Assembly: GCA_964605185.1 (NCBI GenBank)
Contig: CAZSBF010000004.1
Span: forward strand, 1-64,000
From: JACRIM01 sp964605185
GTDB taxonomy: Bacteria > Planctomycetota > Phycisphaerae > UBA1845 > UTPLA1
Direction: 5' to 3'
Length of the DNA: 64,000 bases
The translations under genes and the position numbers were made by a program. Under the pieces are notes generated by a model. The model was given only the letters and a program-made list of their open reading frames with translations. It was not told the origin of the DNA and made no database searches. Each line of letters begins with the position of its first letter. Positions within the stretch are counted from its first letter, which is position 1. Below are positions 48,237-56,527 of the stretch, one piece after another.

Positions 48237-49126
48237 GTAGCCTGGTAAAGTCGTTGTTTGAGAATGTGATCATCCCGCCTTGCCGCAAAGTTCGGACGTT
48301 GCGCCGGTTAGCAAATTACGTCTCACGGGCGGTTTCCGAAGAGGGCTACCATGAACTGCGGGAGCGGTTCATTGCCAACGGGCGCCATGGTCGTTGGTCT
48401 TCGGCTGATCGCGAGCGCGTCGTCCGGCGATTTGAAACCATCGAGGCGAACGTGGAATTGGGCTCTACACCGTCCGAAGGACTCATCATGGCGGAGGCAC
48501 TGCTTTCGCTGGATGTGCCGGGAGAGGTCATTGAGTGCGGGTGCTTTAATGGCGGCAGTTCCGCCAAACTTTCGATCATCGCGAAAATGATCGGCAAGAA
48601 GCTCATGATTTTCGACAGTTTTGAAGGGTTGCCGGAGGTCGACGAGTTCAATAAAAAAGATTTCAACGCGCGTAAGGGCGCCGAGTGGGTCAGCGACTGG
48701 ACAGCCGGCCGTTACGCAGCGCGGCTCGATTATGTAAAGGACAACATTGCCCGGTTCGGCGAGGTCAGCGTTTGTAGTTTTCACAAAGGCTGGTTTTGCG
48801 ACACGATCAAGCCGGACGTGTTGCCGGCACAAGTGGCGATGGCGTTTGTGGATGTGGATATCCCGTCCTCGGCACGAGATTGTTTCGTACCGATCTGGCC
48901 GAAGCTCGTTGATCGCGGCGTGTTCTTCATGCACGACATCGGATTTATCAAACTCCTGCAGACGATCATGGATGAGAAACTGTGGACGGAACAGTTTAAA
49001 GAGTTTCCACCGATCATTTTCGGCGCCGGCTACGGCATGGGAGATGATGCGCCCTATCTGGGAATGATGGTTCGCGGGCGTGAGGTCACTGCTGAATACA
49101 TCAACAACCTGACCATCTTTAAGTAG
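48233..49126 (+). CDS. TylF/MycF-like O-methyltransferase
   Basis: A 297-residue SAM-dependent methyltransferase of the macrocin O-methyltransferase family. SAM-binding Val-Ile-Glu-Cys-Gly-Cys-Phe-Asn-Gly-Gly-Ser-Ser (about residues 99-110), Phe-Asp-Ser-Phe-Glu-Gly-Leu-Pro-Glu (about 125-133), and the metal-binding Phe-Val-Asp-Val-Asp-Ile with Arg-Gly-Val-Phe-Phe-Met-His-Asp. Members methylate sugar hydroxyls in antibiotics or polysaccharides, so a methylated sugar in this glycan is predicted. It lies between the first ATP-grasp gene (four-base overlap) and the first asparagine synthetase gene. Confidence 0.88.
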   Translation: MSSLVKSLFENVIIPPCRKVRTLRRLANYVSRAVSEEGYHELRERFIANGRHGRWSSADRERVVRRFETIEANVELGSTPSEGLIMAEALLSLDVPGEVIECGCFNGGSSAKLSIIAKMIGKKLMIFDSFEGLPEVDEFNKKDFNARKGAEWVSDWTAGRYAARLDYVKDNIARFGEVSVCSFHKGWFCDTIKPDVLPAQVAMAFVDVDIPSSARDCFVPIWPKLVDRGVFFMHDIGFIKLLQTIMDEKLWTEQFKEFPPIIFGAGYGMGDDAPYLGMMVRGREVTAEYINNLTIFK

Positions 49127-49171
49127 TGCGAGCGGCGTTGGCCGAATCAGGTTTTCGGGGGAATCAATTTC

Positions 49172-51025
49172 ATGTGTGGAATCTCTGGTGTTTTTATGCG
49201 CGACGGCCGTCCGGTGGATCCGGCTGCGCTTGAGCGCATGAAACAATCGACGCGGCATCGCGGGCCCGACGACAGCGGCATTTGGCACAAGGGCCATGTC
49301 GGGCTGGTCCACAATCGGCTCTCGATCATCGACCTCAGTCCCGCGGGCCATCAGCCGATGGTCGATGCGCGGACGGGAAACATCATTGCTTTCAATGGCG
49401 AGGTGTACAACTTTCAGGAGATACGCCCGGAGCTGGAGGCGCGGGGCCATGTGTTCCGTTCGAAGAGTGACACTGAGGTCATCTTGTACGCCTACGCGGA
49501 GTGGGGCGAATCGTGCGTCGAGCGGTTTCGCGGCATGTTTGCGTTTGCGATCTACGATGCCAAGAAGGATGATCTATTCCTCGCTCGCGACCGATTGGGA
49601 ATTAAACCGCTTTACTATTTTTCGGATGCCAAGCGATTTATTTTTGCCTCGGAGACAAAAGCTATCGTTCTGAACGAGGGCGTGCCGCGGCGAATCAACC
49701 AAGCCGCGCTGCCGGAGTATGTTGCATTTCGCTATGTGTGCGACGGGCAGACGCTCTTGCAGGATGTTCATGAACTCAAGCCGGGGCACTGCATGCGCGT
49801 ATCGCGCGGTAGTGCTACGACACGACCGTATTGGGATATTCCATTCAACGTCGAACAGGGCGGCAGCGATGCCGATTGGATTGAATCGCTGAAGGCCGAG
49901 CTGCTTCGGAGCGTGAAGTATCGCCTAATTTCGGATGTGCCGGTGGGTTGCGCACTGTCGGGCGGGGTTGATTCATCACTGGTGACCGCGCTGGCTTGCG
50001 AGGCAGCGGCGTCTACGATGAAGACGTTCAGCATCGGCTTCAACGGGCCATCGGATGAGCGTGCCTACGCCAAGCGGGCGTCGGACATATTGGGCGTAGA
50101 GAACTACACCGAAGTGCTGAACTCCGATGAGTTCTATGAGTATGTGCCGCGCCTGACGTGGCACATGGATGAGCCGATGAATCATCCGAACTCGGTGGCC
50201 ATGTGGCAGCTTGCAAAGCTGGCGCGGCCGAAGGTGACGGTGTTGCTTTCGGGCGAAGGCGGCGATGAGGTGATGGGGGGTTATGACCGCTTTCGATCGG
50301 TGATGCGATTTCGGCATCTGGCGACGTCCATTCCGGCGAGCCGATTCGTAGCGGGGCTTGTCGGAGGAATCGCGGGCGGGCGGTACCGGCGAATTGCGCG
50401 GGAGCTGCAACGCGATGATGATGGACGGATGATCTGGTCTTCGGCGTATCTGCCGAGCCACTATCTGGAGGGGCTGTTTGGGCCGGGTGCGGTGCAACGG
50501 GCAGAGGAATCTCGGCGACGGGTGCTGTCGAAGGCTCCCACGGATGACCTAGTTAATCGACACATCTATTATGAGTTGAAAACCTACCTTGTGTCGATCC
50601 TGATGCGAAATGACAAGATGACCATGGCCGTCGGCCTGGAGAACCGCGTGCCACTTCTGGACCATAAAGTTATAGAGTTGGCGGGCAGGCTGCCGACGAG
50701 ATTGAAGGTGGACCGCCAGCAGGGCAAGAAGGCGCTGTTCCAGCTTGTGGAGGCCCGCTTTGGACGAGAGTTGTTTGATCGGCCGAAGGTAGGGTTCGCG
50801 TTGCCGCCGGCGTATTTCCAGGGCGATGGGCTGGCGCGGATTCACGACATCGTGGGAAGCAGGTCATTTCGGGAGCGCGGCTGGATGAATCCGAAGGGAG
50901 TGGAGCTGGTGATGAAGAGCCACGCCGACGGATCGGACAATGCGCCCGAAGCGGCATGGTCGCTGGCAGCGCTGGAGTTGTGGGCGCGATCGTTCATTGA
51001 CCGAGCGGGAGAAATTGCCGCGTGA
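49172..51025 (+). CDS. asnB: Asparagine synthetase B-type amidotransferase (first of three)
   Basis: A 617-residue class II glutamine amidotransferase. Cys 2 becomes the N-terminal nucleophile (Met-Cys-Gly-Ile-Ser-Gly), and Arg-His-Arg-Gly-Pro-Asp-Asp and Asn-Gly-Glu-Val-Tyr-Asn bind glutamine. The synthetase domain has the pyrophosphate loop Leu-Ser-Gly-Gly-Val-Asp-Ser-Ser (about residues 263-270) and Leu-Leu-Ser-Gly-Glu-Gly-Gly-Asp-Glu-Val-Met-Gly-Gly. The end segment Met-Ala-Val-Gly-Leu-Glu-Asn-Arg-Val-Pro-Leu-Leu-Asp is a variant of the usual MAxSxExRxPFLD. In glycan loci such enzymes are thought to amidate uronic or amino-acid carboxyls rather than make free asparagine. Its stop overlaps the polymerase GTG (GTGA). 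Confidence 0.92.
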   Translation: MCGISGVFMRDGRPVDPAALERMKQSTRHRGPDDSGIWHKGHVGLVHNRLSIIDLSPAGHQPMVDARTGNIIAFNGEVYNFQEIRPELEARGHVFRSKSDTEVILYAYAEWGESCVERFRGMFAFAIYDAKKDDLFLARDRLGIKPLYYFSDAKRFIFASETKAIVLNEGVPRRINQAALPEYVAFRYVCDGQTLLQDVHELKPGHCMRVSRGSATTRPYWDIPFNVEQGGSDADWIESLKAELLRSVKYRLISDVPVGCALSGGVDSSLVTALACEAAASTMKTFSIGFNGPSDERAYAKRASDILGVENYTEVLNSDEFYEYVPRLTWHMDEPMNHPNSVAMWQLAKLARPKVTVLLSGEGGDEVMGGYDRFRSVMRFRHLATSIPASRFVAGLVGGIAGGRYRRIARELQRDDDGRMIWSSAYLPSHYLEGLFGPGAVQRAEESRRRVLSKAPTDDLVNRHIYYELKTYLVSILMRNDKMTMAVGLENRVPLLDHKVIELAGRLPTRLKVDRQQGKKALFQLVEARFGRELFDRPKVGFALPPAYFQGDGLARIHDIVGSRSFRERGWMNPKGVELVMKSHADGSDNAPEAAWSLAALELWARSFIDRAGEIAA

Positions 51026-52371
51026 CGCAGTATTCGAACTACCCAATTCAATTTGCGCCGTCGATGATTGACTACGACGCGGAAGCCGCATTGATTCGCA
51101 ATCAACGGTTCGATCCCGAAGCGCGATCGATGCCGACGCTTCTTGGAATTACGACCGGCCTGTATCTGGCCAGTGTCGCATTGTTCAGCACGGCGTCGGA
51201 GCGCACGGCCTGGATTCCGCAGGCGGTTGGGGCTCTGCTCGGAATCCTCTGGGTGGTCGTTGGCGTATTTGCGAAGGGGCAGCCGCTTTCGTGGTCAAAA
51301 CCGGTCATGCTCTTCATTGCGTTCACGGCGTGGTCCACGACCGGACTGATGGTCACCACGGATACTGATTATTTCATGCAAATCTACATGACCAGCATCA
51401 AGGTCATGGGAATTACATGGATTGCGTCGCAGTGCGTCAGAACTCGCAAAGATCTCCTGGCGTGTTGCCTCATACTTTGCATTGCGGCCGTCATTGTTCT
51501 CGTGCAGGGAATCGACACGATTCTACGGTCGATTCAGTTTTCGGCGGGCAAGGATGTCAAGGGCGCTCGTGCGAGCGGCACATTGCTCAGCAATGCAAAC
51601 GACCTCGGAGAGTTCGGCGTTCTTGTTGCCATCGCGTCGATTGCCTGTCTACTCGGATACAAGAGCGTCATACTTCGGCTTTGTACGACCGTGTCGCTGG
51701 TGTCGGCGCTGTATATCGTCGCGGCTTCCGGTTCGCGTATGGCGATGCTCAATACGGTCATCGTGGCCGTCAGTCTCTATTGGTACCATTTTCGCAAGGC
51801 GGGCGGCGGCGATGTGATGCGCAAGGTCTTCATCGTGGGCTTGGCGATGGTCCTGCTGGCCGGGAGCTTGTATTACGTCAGCAATTTGCCATTCTTTTAT
51901 CGATTGCTTAAAACGTTTTCGAGCTACGATGCCATGCAGGACGAGCCTCGATTTCAGTACTTCATTAGCGCAATGATTGTGACCATTCAGAACCCCATCA
52001 TTGGGCTTGGACAGGGAGGGTTCGCGCTGGCCGGTTTGGGACGAACGGCCGAAGGCGTAGTGCACTTTTCTCACTCTACAATTTCCGAGACGCTGTCGTG
52101 CACGGGAATACCGGGATTTCTCCTTTACTTCAGCGGCCGATTGGCGTTCCTGACTCTCTTGCTACGCACCCGGAAGCTGCCACTTCCGCAGCGTGATTTT
52201 GCCGTCGTTAATTTGATCGTCGCGTTTTTCTGGGTGAATGTTCTGTTTGATATCGTTGCCATGACATTTCAGCATCGCCTGATGTGGCCGATGATCGGCG
52301 CTGCCTGCGGGTATCTCTGGCAGCTTAACCGCACGTACGGGGAAGAGTCCGCGCAGACGGACTATGCCTGA
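51022..52371 (+). CDS. Wzy/WaaL-like O-antigen polymerase or ligase
   Basis: A 449-residue polytopic protein starting at GTG 51022 by a four-base overlap. A 40-residue soluble start precedes about eleven hydrophobic segments. The O-antigen ligase core includes Ala-Ser-Gly-Ser-Arg-Met-Ala-Met-Leu-Asn-Thr (about residues 233-243), the SGSRxA phrase of this family, and the outer-loop residues Gly-Leu-Gly-Gln-Gly-Gly-Phe (about 329-335) and Phe-Ser-His-Ser-Thr-Ile-Ser-Glu (about 350-357), where the catalytic His is expected. It would polymerise repeat units flipped by the Wzx-like protein at 43011. Ligase versus polymerase cannot be decided, but the lack of another candidate favours polymerase. 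Confidence 0.85.
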   Translation: MTQYSNYPIQFAPSMIDYDAEAALIRNQRFDPEARSMPTLLGITTGLYLASVALFSTASERTAWIPQAVGALLGILWVVVGVFAKGQPLSWSKPVMLFIAFTAWSTTGLMVTTDTDYFMQIYMTSIKVMGITWIASQCVRTRKDLLACCLILCIAAVIVLVQGIDTILRSIQFSAGKDVKGARASGTLLSNANDLGEFGVLVAIASIACLLGYKSVILRLCTTVSLVSALYIVAASGSRMAMLNTVIVAVSLYWYHFRKAGGGDVMRKVFIVGLAMVLLAGSLYYVSNLPFFYRLLKTFSSYDAMQDEPRFQYFISAMIVTIQNPIIGLGQGGFALAGLGRTAEGVVHFSHSTISETLSCTGIPGFLLYFSGRLAFLTLLLRTRKLPLPQRDFAVVNLIVAFFWVNVLFDIVAMTFQHRLMWPMIGAACGYLWQLNRTYGEESAQTDYA

Positions 52372-53527
52372 CGCGACGAATCGGTTACCTCGCTCCATGA
52401 AGATCTGCATTGTTCTCGATTCATTAATTCGCGCGGGGGCGGAGCGACAGGCTCTGGCGGCGGTCACGGAATTGGTTCGGTGTGGGTATGACGCCCGGCT
52501 TATTTACTACAACCGGGCCGAGCACAATTACCCGATTCCCCCGGAGGCGCGGGATCGAATCTCGCATTTTCCCAAACAGGGAACCTATTTTCGATTTCTG
52601 TGGCGGCTGTATCGATACTTTCGTGCGAACCGATTTGACGTGGTGCATGCGTTCATGAGTGCGACGAGTATTTATGTCGGTGTGGCGGGATGGATGGCCC
52701 GCGTTCCGGCCGTGTTCGCCGGCATACGAGTGGAATATGAGGACAAGGGGCTGATCCGCTTTCTGCATCGAATCATCAATCACTTGGTGACCGGATGGAT
52801 CTGCAATTCCGAGGCGACACGGCGGTCTCTCTTGCCCGGCGTCGGAGCACGTCCTGATCGAGTGCACGTGGTCTACAATGGGATTTCCCCTTCGGCGTTT
52901 GCCTCCAGCCTGTCTCCGGGCGAGGCCAAGAAAAAACTGGGCCTGACGGAATCAACGCCCGTCGTATCCCTCGTGGCAAGGCTTTCGCCGCAGAAGAACG
53001 TCTCGATGTATCTCAATGTGGCCGCGCGCGTTCTCAAAAGAAGGCCCGGTGTTGCGTTCATCATCGCGGGGGATGGCGAACTTCGTCGGGAGTTGGAGGA
53101 GCAGGCCGTCGGACTGGGAATCGCCGAATCGGTTCGATTTCTTGGCGTGCGTGACGACATCCCTGATGTGCTCCGTGCCACCGACATCCTGGCGCTCACG
53201 TCACATTACGAAGGCCTCGCGAATACCCTTCTCGAAGCGATGGCGGTGGGTATTCCAGTAGTAAGCACTGCCTATGCCGGCGTGGAAGAACTCGTGAGGG
53301 ACGGGCGAGAGGGCTTGATTGTTCCGCTCGGCGATGTCGACGCGTTCGTGAGTACGACCGAGCGTTTGCTAGCAGACGAAGCAAAGCGGCGCCAACTTGG
53401 CGAATGCGGACGTGCGTCCGTCGAACAACGATTCACGATGAAAGCGATGGGGGCGCGGCTTTATTCAGTGTACGAGTCCGCCCTACAGGGACCACCCGAC
53501 CACGTCGAGCGAACTCGCGGGTCCTAG
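52364..53527 (+). CDS. Family 4 glycosyltransferase (first)
   Basis: A 387-residue GT-B transferase. The N-terminal domain begins Met-Lys-Ile-Cys-Ile-Val-Leu-Asp-Ser-Leu-Ile-Arg-Ala-Gly-Ala-Glu-Arg-Gln-Ala-Leu (from residue 12), the GAExQ phrase of capsule GT4 enzymes. The C-terminal domain has Val-Ser-Leu-Val-Ala-Arg-Leu-Ser-Pro-Gln-Lys-Asn and the EX7E donor-binding element Glu-Gly-Leu-Ala-Asn-Thr-Leu-Leu-Glu-Ala-Met. It adds one sugar of the repeat unit. ATG 52364 overlaps the polymerase stop by eight bases; ATG 52397 matches the family start better and is an alternative. Neither has a clear Shine-Dalgarno sequence. Confidence 0.88.
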   Translation: MPDATNRLPRSMKICIVLDSLIRAGAERQALAAVTELVRCGYDARLIYYNRAEHNYPIPPEARDRISHFPKQGTYFRFLWRLYRYFRANRFDVVHAFMSATSIYVGVAGWMARVPAVFAGIRVEYEDKGLIRFLHRIINHLVTGWICNSEATRRSLLPGVGARPDRVHVVYNGISPSAFASSLSPGEAKKKLGLTESTPVVSLVARLSPQKNVSMYLNVAARVLKRRPGVAFIIAGDGELRRELEEQAVGLGIAESVRFLGVRDDIPDVLRATDILALTSHYEGLANTLLEAMAVGIPVVSTAYAGVEELVRDGREGLIVPLGDVDAFVSTTERLLADEAKRRQLGECGRASVEQRFTMKAMGARLYSVYESALQGPPDHVERTRGS

Positions 53528-53549
53528 CGAGCGCTGTTTTCCGAACTTC

Positions 53550-55415
53550 ATGTGCGGTATTTGTGGAATTGTGGACTTCGGCGAGGCACCAGTGCCAACG
53601 GAGCGTGTGCGCGCCATGGCGGATGCGATTCGCCATCGTGGACCGGACGACGAGGGGATTTTTGTGGGCGGGCCGGTTGGCCTTGGCCATCGGCGACTTT
53701 CGATCATCGATCTCTCCCCGCTCGGCCACCAACCGATGACCTCTCCGGATGGGCGATACACGATCGTTTTCAACGGCGAGATCTACAACTATCTCGATCT
53801 GCGTGCGACGCTGGAGGCGGACGGCGTGGCGTTTCGTGGCAGGTCGGATACGGAAGTCCTGCTCCATGCCTTCATGCGATGGGGAAATGCGATATTCCCG
53901 AAGTTCAACGGGATGTATGCCGTGGCGATTTGGGACTCCAGGGAGCAACGGTTGACGTTGGCGCGAGATCGCTTCGGGATCAAGCCGCTTTATCTGCAAC
54001 GCGTGAAGGATGGGATTATTTTCGGCTCGGAGATCAAGGCCGTGCTGGCGGCCGGGGGCGGCGAGCGGCGCTTGTCATGGCCGGCGTTGCACGAGTTCAT
54101 GTACTTCGGCAATGCGTTGGGTGCGCATACGATGTTCGACGGGATTGAGCGGCTGCTGCCGGGGCATGTGCTCACGTTCGATCGGTCCGGCGAAAAGACG
54201 GAAGCGTTTTGGTCGGTTGAGAAACTGCCGCCGGTTTCGGATTCACTCGATACCGCAACGCGGGTTGTACGTGAACGACTTGAGGCCGCCGTTCGGGACC
54301 ATCTGATCAGTGATGTACCGGTCGGCGTGTTTCTCAGCGGCGGGATCGATTCGTCGGCCATCACCGCGTTCGCTTCGCGGCACTATCACGGGAAACTCAA
54401 GACCTATTCGATGCATTTTGATTTCGACCCCATCGATGAGCGGCCGAAGGCGCAATTGGTGGCACAACGATTTTCCACCGAGCATCAGGAGTTGTTTGTC
54501 CGCGCCGGGAACATGTCGGACGTCATCGAACATCTTGTGCAAAGTCACGATGAGCCGTTCGCAGACGCGGCGAATATCCCGCTGTACCTTCTCTGCCAAG
54601 AGTTGAAGGGGGCGGTCAAAGTTATTCTGCAGGGGGATGGTGGCGACGAGATCTTCGCAGGCTACCGACGATACAACATACTCGCCCACGAGGCCTTTTG
54701 GCGAGGTGTATCGGGAGTCGCGGCGCTCGCGAGAAAGCTTGTTCCGAACTGCCCGCGGCGGCAGCGGGCCATGCGATTCTTCGACACGATGAACATCGCG
54801 GATCCGCCGCTTCGACTGGCCATGCTGATGACGGTGGAGACGCTCGCGAATCGGCCAACGCGATTGTTGTCGGATCATTCGCGACGGGAGCTGGATCGAC
54901 ACGATCCATTCCAGCGCTATCGCGATCTCTGGCGACGATTCGATCGCTTGGACGCCGTCCAGCGAAATCTGTACATCGACAGTCTCGTGCTTCTACCGGA
55001 CACCTTTCTGGAAAAGGTTGATAAGAGCACGATGGCACACAGCATTGAGATCCGCGTGCCGTTCCTCGATACGAATTTGACCAACTACGCAATGGCCCTC
55101 CCGTCGCGGCTCAAGGTGCAGCGCAGACAAAAAAAGTTTATCTTGAGACGTGCACTTCGCGGCGTGGTGCCAGATGAAATACTCGATGGGCCAAAGACGG
55201 GGCTCGGCGTACCGGTGGCTCAGTGGCTTCGGGGACCTCTGAACAACTATCTTCGAGGCGTATTGCTTGATGATTCAAGCAACACGTGGCTCGATCGGCC
55301 CGCCGTCGAACGCGCGATCAACGAGCATACGAGTGGGGCGGCGAATCATTGGTTTGTGCTTTACAAACTGCTGGTGCTCAACCTTTGGAAACGGTTTTAC
55401 AACGTCGCCGCATAG
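53550..55415 (+). CDS. asnB: Asparagine synthetase B-type amidotransferase (second of three)
   Basis: A 621-residue class II amidotransferase. Cys 2 (Met-Cys-Gly-Ile-Cys-Gly) is the glutaminase nucleophile; Arg-His-Arg-Gly-Pro-Asp-Asp-Glu-Gly, Phe-Asn-Gly-Glu-Ile-Tyr-Asn and Arg-Ser-Asp-Thr-Glu-Val-Leu are the glutamine-site motifs. The synthetase domain has Leu-Ser-Gly-Gly-Ile-Asp-Ser-Ser and Leu-Gln-Gly-Asp-Gly-Gly-Asp-Glu-Ile-Phe-Ala-Gly-Tyr, and the end has Met-Ala-His-Ser-Ile-Glu-Ile-Arg-Val-Pro-Phe-Leu-Asp, the canonical form. It is clearly paralogous to, but not a recent copy of, the enzymes at 49172 and 56528. It lies between two GT4 genes, so an amidation step linked to particular sugars is plausible. 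Confidence 0.92.
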   Translation: MCGICGIVDFGEAPVPTERVRAMADAIRHRGPDDEGIFVGGPVGLGHRRLSIIDLSPLGHQPMTSPDGRYTIVFNGEIYNYLDLRATLEADGVAFRGRSDTEVLLHAFMRWGNAIFPKFNGMYAVAIWDSREQRLTLARDRFGIKPLYLQRVKDGIIFGSEIKAVLAAGGGERRLSWPALHEFMYFGNALGAHTMFDGIERLLPGHVLTFDRSGEKTEAFWSVEKLPPVSDSLDTATRVVRERLEAAVRDHLISDVPVGVFLSGGIDSSAITAFASRHYHGKLKTYSMHFDFDPIDERPKAQLVAQRFSTEHQELFVRAGNMSDVIEHLVQSHDEPFADAANIPLYLLCQELKGAVKVILQGDGGDEIFAGYRRYNILAHEAFWRGVSGVAALARKLVPNCPRRQRAMRFFDTMNIADPPLRLAMLMTVETLANRPTRLLSDHSRRELDRHDPFQRYRDLWRRFDRLDAVQRNLYIDSLVLLPDTFLEKVDKSTMAHSIEIRVPFLDTNLTNYAMALPSRLKVQRRQKKFILRRALRGVVPDEILDGPKTGLGVPVAQWLRGPLNNYLRGVLLDDSSNTWLDRPAVERAINEHTSGAANHWFVLYKLLVLNLWKRFYNVAA

Positions 55416-55432
55416 TGTTGTCGCCTACACAG

Positions 55433-56506
55433 ATGAAAGAAGAGCATGCGGCGGGACCGATCACGATCCTCCTCATCGGCACGCTTCCACCTCCGGTCGG
55501 CGGCGCGGGTGTGTCGTTGAAGCAGCTTTCCGAACGGTTGGCGCAACTCGACGGCGTCCGCGTGATCATGGTGAACACGGGGGGAGTCCGAGGGCATCGA
55601 TTCACCGGGGTATTTCGATTCCTGGCGATCATCGGCCGGATTTTTCGCGGGGCACTGCAGGCCGACGTGGTGAGTCTTCAACCGGTTCCGACGGGATTGC
55701 CATTCATCGGACCCTTCGCATGGGTCGCGTCTGCGATCTTCGGGAAGCCGTTCATGATTCGCATGTTCGGCGGCGAGGACTTTCTTGAGGTGCCCGGAAT
55801 GCGCGGGGCGGTTGTTCGTTGGTTGGTGCGGCGGACGGATTTATACCTGGCGCAGACCAAGGCGCTGGTGGCAAGTGCGAAACGCGACGGGCTCCGCCGG
55901 GTAGAGTGGTTTCCGACCCATCGGCCGATGCCGCCTGCGTCGGAGATTCAGGACCGCAACGGTGCGTGTTGTCGTCGGTTCGTATTTCTAAGCCATGTGA
56001 AGCCTTCCAAGGGAATTCATGAGTTAGTTGCAGCGGCTGAGACGCTCGGCGGCAGCATTGAAGTGGATATCTTCGGCCCGCTCATGGACGGACTGACGCC
56101 GGAATACTTCGCCGGTCGCAAAGGTGTGGACTACAAGGGGCAGGTTCCGCCGGGTGAGGCGCTGCGTATTCTTCCGACTTACGACGCGGTGCTTTTCCCG
56201 ACGTTTTGGCAGGGCGAAGGTTATCCGGGGATTATTCTTGAGGCGTATGGTGCGGGCCTGCCGGTGATCACGACGAATTGGATGGCGATTCCGGAGATCG
56301 TGGATGAGTCGAGCGGCATCCTCGTACCACCGCGCGATGCGACTGCGCTGGCCGGCGCGATGAAGCGATTGGCGACCGATGCGGAGTTGTGCAACCGGCT
56401 TCGAAAGGGCGTGATTGCCAAGCGGGCGTTTTTCGACGCGGACCGATGGACGCGGGAGTTCGTTGCTATGTGCCGAAGCATGATGGTGTTGGTCAAGAAG
56501 AATTAG
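55433..56506 (+). CDS. Family 4 glycosyltransferase (second)
   Basis: A 357-residue GT-B transferase from ATG 55433. The N-terminal domain shows Leu-Leu-Ile-Gly-Thr-Leu-Pro-Pro-Pro-Val-Gly-Gly-Ala-Gly-Val-Ser (about residues 12-27), a common GT4 start loop. The C-terminal domain has Phe-Leu-Ser-His-Val-Lys-Pro-Ser-Lys-Gly and the EX7E element Glu-Gly-Tyr-Pro-Gly-Ile-Ile-Leu-Glu-Ala-Tyr. A GTG at 55415 overlaps the preceding asnB stop by one base and would add six residues; the frame is open further upstream inside asnB, but that part is not protein-like. It adds another sugar of the repeat unit; specificity is unknown. Confidence 0.85.
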   Translation: MKEEHAAGPITILLIGTLPPPVGGAGVSLKQLSERLAQLDGVRVIMVNTGGVRGHRFTGVFRFLAIIGRIFRGALQADVVSLQPVPTGLPFIGPFAWVASAIFGKPFMIRMFGGEDFLEVPGMRGAVVRWLVRRTDLYLAQTKALVASAKRDGLRRVEWFPTHRPMPPASEIQDRNGACCRRFVFLSHVKPSKGIHELVAAAETLGGSIEVDIFGPLMDGLTPEYFAGRKGVDYKGQVPPGEALRILPTYDAVLFPTFWQGEGYPGIILEAYGAGLPVITTNWMAIPEIVDESSGILVPPRDATALAGAMKRLATDAELCNRLRKGVIAKRAFFDADRWTREFVAMCRSMMVLVKKN

Positions 56507-56527
56507 GGGAACCAGAAAGCAAACTGA